Source of the DNA: Grammothele lineata
Lineage: Eukaryota > Basidiomycota > Agaricomycetes > Polyporales > Polyporaceae
Direction: 5' to 3'
Length of the DNA: 64,000 nt
Assembly: GCA_002150815.3 (NCBI GenBank)
Contig: NDFF03000015.1
Span: 1-64,000, forward strand
The notes beneath the pieces are model-generated. The model was not told the origin of the DNA and searched no databases. It saw only the letters and a list, made by a program, of their open reading frames with translations. Shown one piece after another: positions 58,131 to 64,000 of the stretch. Position 1 is the first letter of the stretch; every line of letters begins with the position of its first letter. A program made the translations under genes and the position numbers.

Positions 58131-60231
58131 TCATGTTAGCGACAACGCATATAATGTAGGTGCAAAATGACGCCTGCTTACAGAGCCTCCTTCGTCATGC
58201 AATAGATCTACCCCACTGTTCAACATAGGAGAAACTTGCTCCATGAGCGGTTCCGGCATCAGCCCCGATCCTTCTTCACTCGGACTACTAGATAGCTTCG
58301 CATCAGCACGACGTTGCGGACGAGGCGACTGGGTCCGAGAATTTAGTGCTGGCGTGGACACCCTAGAGGCAGGAATCGAAGGGACGGCTAACACAGTCAC
58401 TCCAGCTTCAATAGGCGATTCTACTAGTAAGTCTTCTGTATCGAGCCTTCTTGTATCGTCTTCTGGAACTGGAGGACTCGATCGGAAGGGCGTGATCGCG
58501 AGGGGTGACGGTGATTCATTCTCATGACCGGAAGGACAGCTGGCAGCCGGTGATGAATAGCCTACGCCGTGTCGATCTTGGGCGAGCAGATACAGCGTAC
58601 ATGACGAGGAGGAGGAAGTAAGCGGGGGCAGATCAAGTATCGCGTCAAGACTCGTCCAAGGGTCGGCATCTTGGAACAAATCGCCTATGAGCTCAGAGAT
58701 GGGATGCGGGTACAGGATCTCGGAGCCGGAAGAGTCGTTGGGTACATCGACAGCCTCTTGCATTATGGAGTGATGTGAATCGCCTGAAAAGTAACCGGTG
58801 TCGGCAACATGTTCCGAGGACTCGACGTCGTCGCGCGGGCAGCAAGATGCAGCTTTATGGGACAACCCTGGCGAGGAGTCGAGTGACGCTAAGTCCGACG
58901 GGGGTAATGGACTCCGCAGTGGGCGATAGTCAGGACTAGGTATGTCAGAAATAAACTGCACGCCAGCCAAGGGCGAAGACAATACGAGGTCAAAACGTGA
59001 AGAACTTCGGGAAGATGAACGGTTGCCTGAGAAGTTGGAGTCTTCCATCGAGTTCCTGAGGCCGGCCGTACATACTGATCGTGGCGAACGGCTTAATGAG
59101 GAAGCTGTAATCAGGGAGGGTGTTGGCTGTCTTGAAGGCGTTCTAGGACCCTGCATTGAGGGCGAGTAGAAGCGAACCCGCGGGGGATCGTACACAGGAA
59201 ATGAGCTCTCCCTTTGGAATGACGATGATGCAACTTCGGCGTATCCAGAATCTTCAATCGCTACGGGAGAAAGACTGGTGTCAAGATGAACAGGAATGAA
59301 GTCAGTTTGTTCGTCTTCCCGCTCGTCCTGTCGCGATGTCACAAACACTAGTACAGTGGAATGAGCACCCATGCTTGCTAGGTATTCAAGACCATATAGA
59401 TGACTACGCACCGTCATCGTCTTGTGGAGGTGAGGAAATAGACGGGGACTGTTCTTCGCGACAGCCAGGAGGGCGAGGGGCTTTCGAATGCAAGCAGGTA
59501 ACTTCAGGATACTATCACCATGTATGCATCATGGAAATAACATTGAAGACATCGGAATGGTATACCTGAGTAACGCTTTGCCGTTGCCTTCCGCCGTACG
59601 GAGGTATTGCTGGGCCACGGCGAACTGTATGTTGAGAACTTCCCGGTAAGCCTTTGGACAAACCTAATAGGTCCGGGATGCGAAGTATTAGGTCTACTTC
59701 CGCCCGCTGCGCCGCAGCTATGACAGGATTTCAGGATTCAGGTGATTCCCTCCACCGCATATAATCCGACTGAACTCACGGTTCTCTGCATCCAATGCTC
59801 GTAGTATCTTGGAGTTACTCGACGCCAAACTTCTTACTGGGGGCGACCTAGGAACACGCTCGGGCTGTACCGGCCCCGATCCCGAGTCTTGCCACCTCTT
59901 CTCGTCTCTGGCCCCGTGTACGAGAGCGTTCAGTCCCCTCTTAGCGTGTGCAAGGGAGAATTCTGGTGGGCCTTTGGGTATGTTCTTCACCCCGTTTCCT
60001 GCTGGTCCGGCGCCCTTCCGTAAACCTGTCTTCAAGATCTCTAGGCGTTTCTTCCCGAAGTGGGCTCGCTGCGCCTTGCCGGCTGTGTCCTTGACTCGAG
60101 CGCGCGCTGCATTTCTATGCACGACAGGGATGTGCGCATATGCGGGGATCAATGGAGGTCACCTAGACGAAGGAGCAGTAAGTTACCGACGGTACGCACC
60201 TCTTCCCTCCCATATAGTTCGCCCCCGCCAT
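58131..60231 (-). CDS. Hypothetical disordered protein
   Basis: I do not recognise the function. The start at 60231 gives MAGANYMGGKR, and a splice in phase continues NAARARVKDTAGKAQRAHFG / KKRLEIL, a basic block. Exons then carry FSLAHAKRGLNALV, LRALDAEN, joined in phase across an intron with a GTGAGT donor to PAAQRAEVDLILRIPDLLGL, then PPQDDD, and finally a long Ser/Pro-rich disordered tail with SP and TP sites, stop at 58131. The clean phase at each of five junctions supports a single gene of roughly 640 residues. The many SP/TP sites suggest a target of proline-directed kinases. It is head-to-head with the DENND6 gene. Confidence 0.65.
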
Positions 60232-60483
60232 GACGAGGATGACGTGCCTGCGATTAAATAAGACTCCGTTGGTGACTTGTAGAGGAGGGAGTTATGGCTT
60301 GGCAAAACTCAAACGGAGCTACGGGCGGCGAGAAGCATTGATGGTGGTAGTGGTCAGGATTGGGCCAGGAGATGGTGAGTCGCGAGTGCGGCACGTGTGG
60401 TGCGCATCCAAGCTTCACCGTCACGCAGAGGACCTTGTCTGCTCTGCCCACATTTACTCCACGTTTCTCACCGCTCTCTCGCT
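60232..60483. promoter_or_regulatory. Shared divergent promoter region
   Basis: 252 bases separate the start codons of the unrecognised gene (minus) and the DENND6-type gene (plus), so the two promoters must overlap. No clear TATA box is seen. Confidence 0.45.
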
Positions 60484-62715
60484 ATGACTGTCGCCGTCGC
60501 TGCTGGGGAGAACGACGTCGAAGTCGACATTGGCCTCAGCCGTCTCTCCCTCCCCCTGGACTCGCCGAATATCCGCCCACGAGCTCTGGTACGCGTTGCT
60601 TCAGGTTCTACCTCTCAGCTTCCACTCGGACTAGAGGCCAGTCCTTCACAAAGTAGTCAACTCAAGTCCCCTTCGAGCCCGGAGCTCACCACAGGAGCTC
60701 TCCCGCCGGAATCATCCCATGGTCCTCGGAGGAAAGTGTCCCGATCGAGGACGCTGCCCCGCTTGCCGCCCGGGGCAATGCACAGGACGAGGTTGAGCCT
60801 AGATGGCCTTGCTATGGGTCCGGAGAAGGTCCTGAAACTCAGGAGGTGGATTTTGAGTTTGGTAACAGGTGAGTGAAGAGATCGTGTATCTCTAGGACAC
60901 TTGTTGACAAGCTGGGTTATTGCTTCCAGTCAACTTCGACCTCGAGGTCGGACCTAAAATCACAAGCGTATACCCCCCACTTAGCCTATCGCATGCCGAG
61001 GCTCAAAATATGTCAGTAATGCATATAGGGCTAATACTTTCCTTGAGGTTAACATGTTCGTTAGTGCCTTTTCATCTTTCCCGGACTCTTCCCAGTTTGA
61101 GGAGGGCTCTCAAACGCATTCCTTCCGAATCCGCCTTCGAAATGAGGTTGAAGGGAAGAGTTGGGATACACAAGGCCCTCGGCCGACGACCCTTGACGGA
61201 TTTCTCTACGGTTTCTCGTGCTTCACACGTACCAAGGATGCTTCGTCGAAACGTGGATACCAGCAGGTCCGTTGGAATATAGTCTATACGGACATTCGCG
61301 TGACGCTGCATATAGACCTCAATTGTCATAATAACACATCTTGCATACCCAAACCTCTTTTATACCCTGATCAGCAAACTTGCTCCAGCCTTCATGAATT
61401 ATGGTGGACCTATGCTCGAAGCGGCGTGTCATAACATTTCCAGCTGGTACGTATGGTGGTTTTTGGTCGGAAGAATATAGTTGTTCTGATACATGTGGAA
61501 AAGAAGGCCAGATCCTATCCCTGGGACTAACGTTGAGCTTGGCTTCCTCGGTACTGTCATACACGTCGAGATGCCAGAGGCCATTGAGACCCAGCAGTCC
61601 ATGTCTGCAGTTTCCCCAGCCCGGTTGAATGAAACAGATATCCAGGTAGAATCTCAGCTGACCTCTCCGCTGCGATCCCTTACGCGAGTGCTAGATTTTG
61701 GCTTCGATATGCCCATCCGAGCCCCCAATATTGGAGCATTTTGAGGCCGTTGTCTCGCACTTATGGTCAATATGGGAATGCGTGGTATTGAGCGAGCCCA
61801 TACTTGTGTTTGGTCCTTCGCCGGTATTGACCAGTGCAGCAGTATGGTGGCTACGAGATCTCTTACGACCGGTAATCCCCATCTTACGTCGAAATTACCT
61901 TGCTTAGCCTAATGCCACTTCTTCAGATACCGCTTTCGGGGGATTTTAGACCATTCTTCACCATCCACGACGCGGACCATACGGCGTTGATCAATCCCCG
62001 AACACCTGCGTCTGGCCTGTTGGTTGGCGTGACAAACCCCTTCTTTGAGCGAGCATGCAAGCACTGGCCGAATGTACTTAGCTTAGGTCAGGCGCAGCCG
62101 TGAGTCTCCTAGGCTTTGGAATGACTCGTATATCGCCGTTTACACCTTCGGGTTCTTCAACAGGGCACCCCGTACACCCGCCAGTGCATTGAAGACTCCT
62201 CTCAGGAGCGGAGCACCATCACCGGGCTTTATAGTTGGACCGGCGCCAGGGTGGAAGTCCACTCACAAGCGATACACATCGCGGGACCACGCACTCTTGA
62301 AGCAGCTCGAACAAGCCTGTCGGGGTTCGGAATTTGCCAGTACGTCCAAAGTAAACTCGCTTGATCCATGTACCTAATCCCGTCGCACTATTCAGAGCGG
62401 GAAGCATCCGAAGCGTTGCGGAGGCACTTTACCTCGCGCACAACCGCTCTACTCGTTCCCCTCCAGCGATACCTCCAGACACTCATTCCTACCCCGAGCG
62501 AGTCTCGCTCAAATCTGTCGATACCGGCGAGGCTCAAGCCGTTCCACGACGCGGCTTTCTTTACTTCGCTCAAGGCCCACGGGTCGCCTCTGCCGTTCAA
62601 GAGCAACGCAAAGCAGCGAGAGTTCTATGAGCGCTGGCTTCGGACTCCTGCTTTCGGCGTGTGGCTGGGAAGGCAGGAGGAGGTTGTGCAGGGGGTATTG
62701 CGGAATCTCGCGTAG
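60484..62715 (+). CDS. DENN domain protein (DENND6 / AVL9-like)
   Basis: Probably a Rab guanine-nucleotide exchange factor in endosome traffic. A disordered N-terminus with an Arg-rich block (RRKVSRSRTLPRLPPG) leads into the upstream DENN start VNFDLEVGPKITSVYPPL, AFSSFPDSSQFEEGS, FRIRLR, FTRTKDASSKRGYQQ, then LAPAFMNYGGPMLEAACHNISSW, PDPIPGTNVELGFLG. The core DENN follows: FEAVVSHLWSIWECVVLSEPILVFGPSPVLTSAAVWWL, PLSGDFRPFFTIHD and GVTNPFFERACKHWPNV. The last exon is helical and ends RQEEVVQGVLRNLA, stop at 62715. About nine introns. The order and the phrase FRPFFTIHD fit DENND6 better than other DENN types. Confidence 0.82.
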
Positions 62716-62910
62716 ACGGAATCTTGGACGAGTTTCTTGCTCTTGTTGTATACCCTCTGGACACTGGTGTATTACCACTTCCTGTACACGAGAAGCTCCG
62801 CCATAGCTCTATGCAATTACTTGGATTAGGATGGACAATACGAGCACCGGCCATACATAGTGCGCAGGCATGGATCTAAAGCTCCATGCTCGCTATAACC
62901 CCGCACCTCC
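62716..62910. other. Convergent 3' ends
   Basis: A short gap between the DENND6-type gene and the minus-strand Mim1-like gene. Confidence 0.4.
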
Positions 62911-64000
62911 TCAGTTCTTCTTTCCCAACCCAACACGTCCGGCAGCGCTGCCAGACCCGCGCGAGGTGGCGGCGCTTGCGGTCCCCGGTACCTTCCAGCC
63001 GAGCCAGCCTACGACCACGTTCTTCGCAAAGATTTCCCCAAACCCGAGCATGACCCCGTTCACGAACGGGAGCAGCACGTTGATGGCGACACTGGAGAGC
63101 AGCGCGAGCGCACGCGTTTTCGGGCTCAGTGACGAGTCGAAGACGGACACCGTCGCGGTACGCGGTGCGGGGACGGGCAGGTGCGCATGGTCGTCGTGCC
63201 CGTGATGATGGTGGTGGTGGTGCCCGTGACCATGTTGTGCACTGTGCGCATGCGCGCCCGAAGGCAGGTCCCGTCGAGTGGGGGCAACGGGCGAATGTGG
63301 GTCGGATGGGAACGACATGGACGGGAAGGAGGAGGTGAAGGAAGAGGTCATCGAATCCCATTTGTCCTGCTTGTTTGAATCGGGCTCCGAGTCGGGATTT
63401 GACGGAGGTGCACCGTGCTCGAGGGATGTCGACTGAGCCGCAGGTGCTCCAGGAAGGACAGCCTGGCCGGAGAGTAACGTGAGTCTCGGCCGCGTGCGGC
63501 GCGCGTTGCACGGCACGACGAGCGGTATGACCGCGAGAAACGACGTACCTCAGCAAACTCCTTCGAATGCCCACCCTGCGCCTCCCCGGAAACGAGGTCC
63601 CGCGCGTCCACCGGGCTCGGTGAGACGGGCACAGCAGACGACGTCGCGACGCTCCCGCCGAGGCTCTCCCAACCGCTGTGGGACTCGCTCAGCAGGCTCT
63701 GGCGCGTCTTGCCATCCTTGCGCTCCTGCTCGCGAATCGCCTCCCACTCCGCACGCTTCTTCTCCGCCTTCTCGCGTTGTTCCGCGGACTGCCGTCTCCA
63801 CTCTGCAAGGTGGGACTCATATTCTTCCTTCCACACTGCCTCTGCAGACTCCGGCACGCCAGCACTGGACGACGCTTCTGGCCCGGGGGCTGGCGGCTGG
63901 GTTGTGGGTTCCGGGGCAGGTGGAGGCGAAGAGGGTGTATCGGACGGCGATTCGGGCGCTGCCGACTGGCGAGGCAAGGGGGTCGGGCTGAAGGCCGTGG
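62911..64000 (-). CDS. Mim1/Tom13-like mitochondrial outer-membrane insertase, 5' partial
   Basis: Mim1 helps insert alpha-helical proteins into the mitochondrial outer membrane. The C-terminal part has the family's single membrane helix: ALALLSSVAINVLLPFVNGV followed by MLGFGEIFAKNVVVGWLGW, then a short basic tail ending GLGKKN and a stop at 62911. Upstream is a long disordered region with a His-rich run, a coiled-coil stretch (WKEEYESHLAEWRRQSAEQREKAEKK, about 63840-63760) and Pro/Ala-rich sequence, much longer than yeast Mim1. An intron with a GTACGT donor after KEFAE joins in phase to AVLPGAPAA. The frame is open to the window edge with no ATG, so the start lies to the right. Confidence 0.7.

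Noticed and set aside
1..64000. CRISPR arrays, operons, prokaryotic ribosome-binding sites, rRNA genes
   Set aside because: None seen. Intron-rich single genes and the nuclear-type tRNA with an intron indicate a fungal nuclear chromosome.

Overview
The window looks like nuclear DNA of a basidiomycete fungus, most likely a wood-decay Agaricomycete. It is GC-rich, nearly every gene is cut by several GT-AG introns of about 50-70 bases, genes lie on both strands without operons, and the gene families are fungal (thaumatin-like protein, secreted covalent flavin oxidases, phytase, cytochrome b5-acyl-CoA dehydrogenase fusion, urease, MYST acetyltransferase with PHD fingers, LAMMER kinase). All exon joins were made by eye, so ends and frames are inferences unless stated otherwise.

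Layout. 1-534 is the end of a DNA transposon cut by the window edge, and a complete inverted copy lies at 22717-23889. The 22.2 kb between them carries a thaumatin-like gene, a thaumatin relic, a thioredoxin-fold gene with a 10-base microexon, a tRNA-Ala, a DUF1295 reductase-like membrane protein, a CENP-V/GFA protein, a CHORD-like zinc protein, a KAT6/Sas3-type histone acetyltransferase and a LAMMER kinase. 25.3-28.7 kb is urease. 28.7-38.3 kb is gene-poor apart from one unrecognised gene. 38.3-64 kb is gene-dense: an MFS transporter, two tandem FAD-linked oxidases, a phytase, an SPT2 chromatin protein, an RRM protein of the CFIm68/CPSF6 type, a cytochrome b5-acyl-CoA dehydrogenase, an unrecognised disordered protein, a DENND6-type protein and a Mim1-like mitochondrial outer-membrane protein that runs off the right edge.

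Main discovery. One 202-codon gene is split between the two ends of the inverted-repeat pair. Its first 127 coding bases are on the minus strand at 24016-23890 and its last 482 are on the plus strand at 543-1024. The 8-base sequence next to the transposon end at 534 is the exact reverse complement of the 8 bases next to the other element's opposite end at 23889, so each looks like one half of the same target-site duplication. Joining the halves through one copy of those 8 bases restores an uninterrupted frame. The simplest reading is insertion into the gene, followed by inversion of 535-22716 through recombination between inverted copies; an assembly flip of the same segment would look identical.

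Working together: most neighbours are unrelated in function. Exceptions are the tandem pair of flavin oxidases, and several head-to-head pairs sharing short intergenic regions (DUF1295/GFA, KAT6/LAMMER kinase, unrecognised protein/DENND6).
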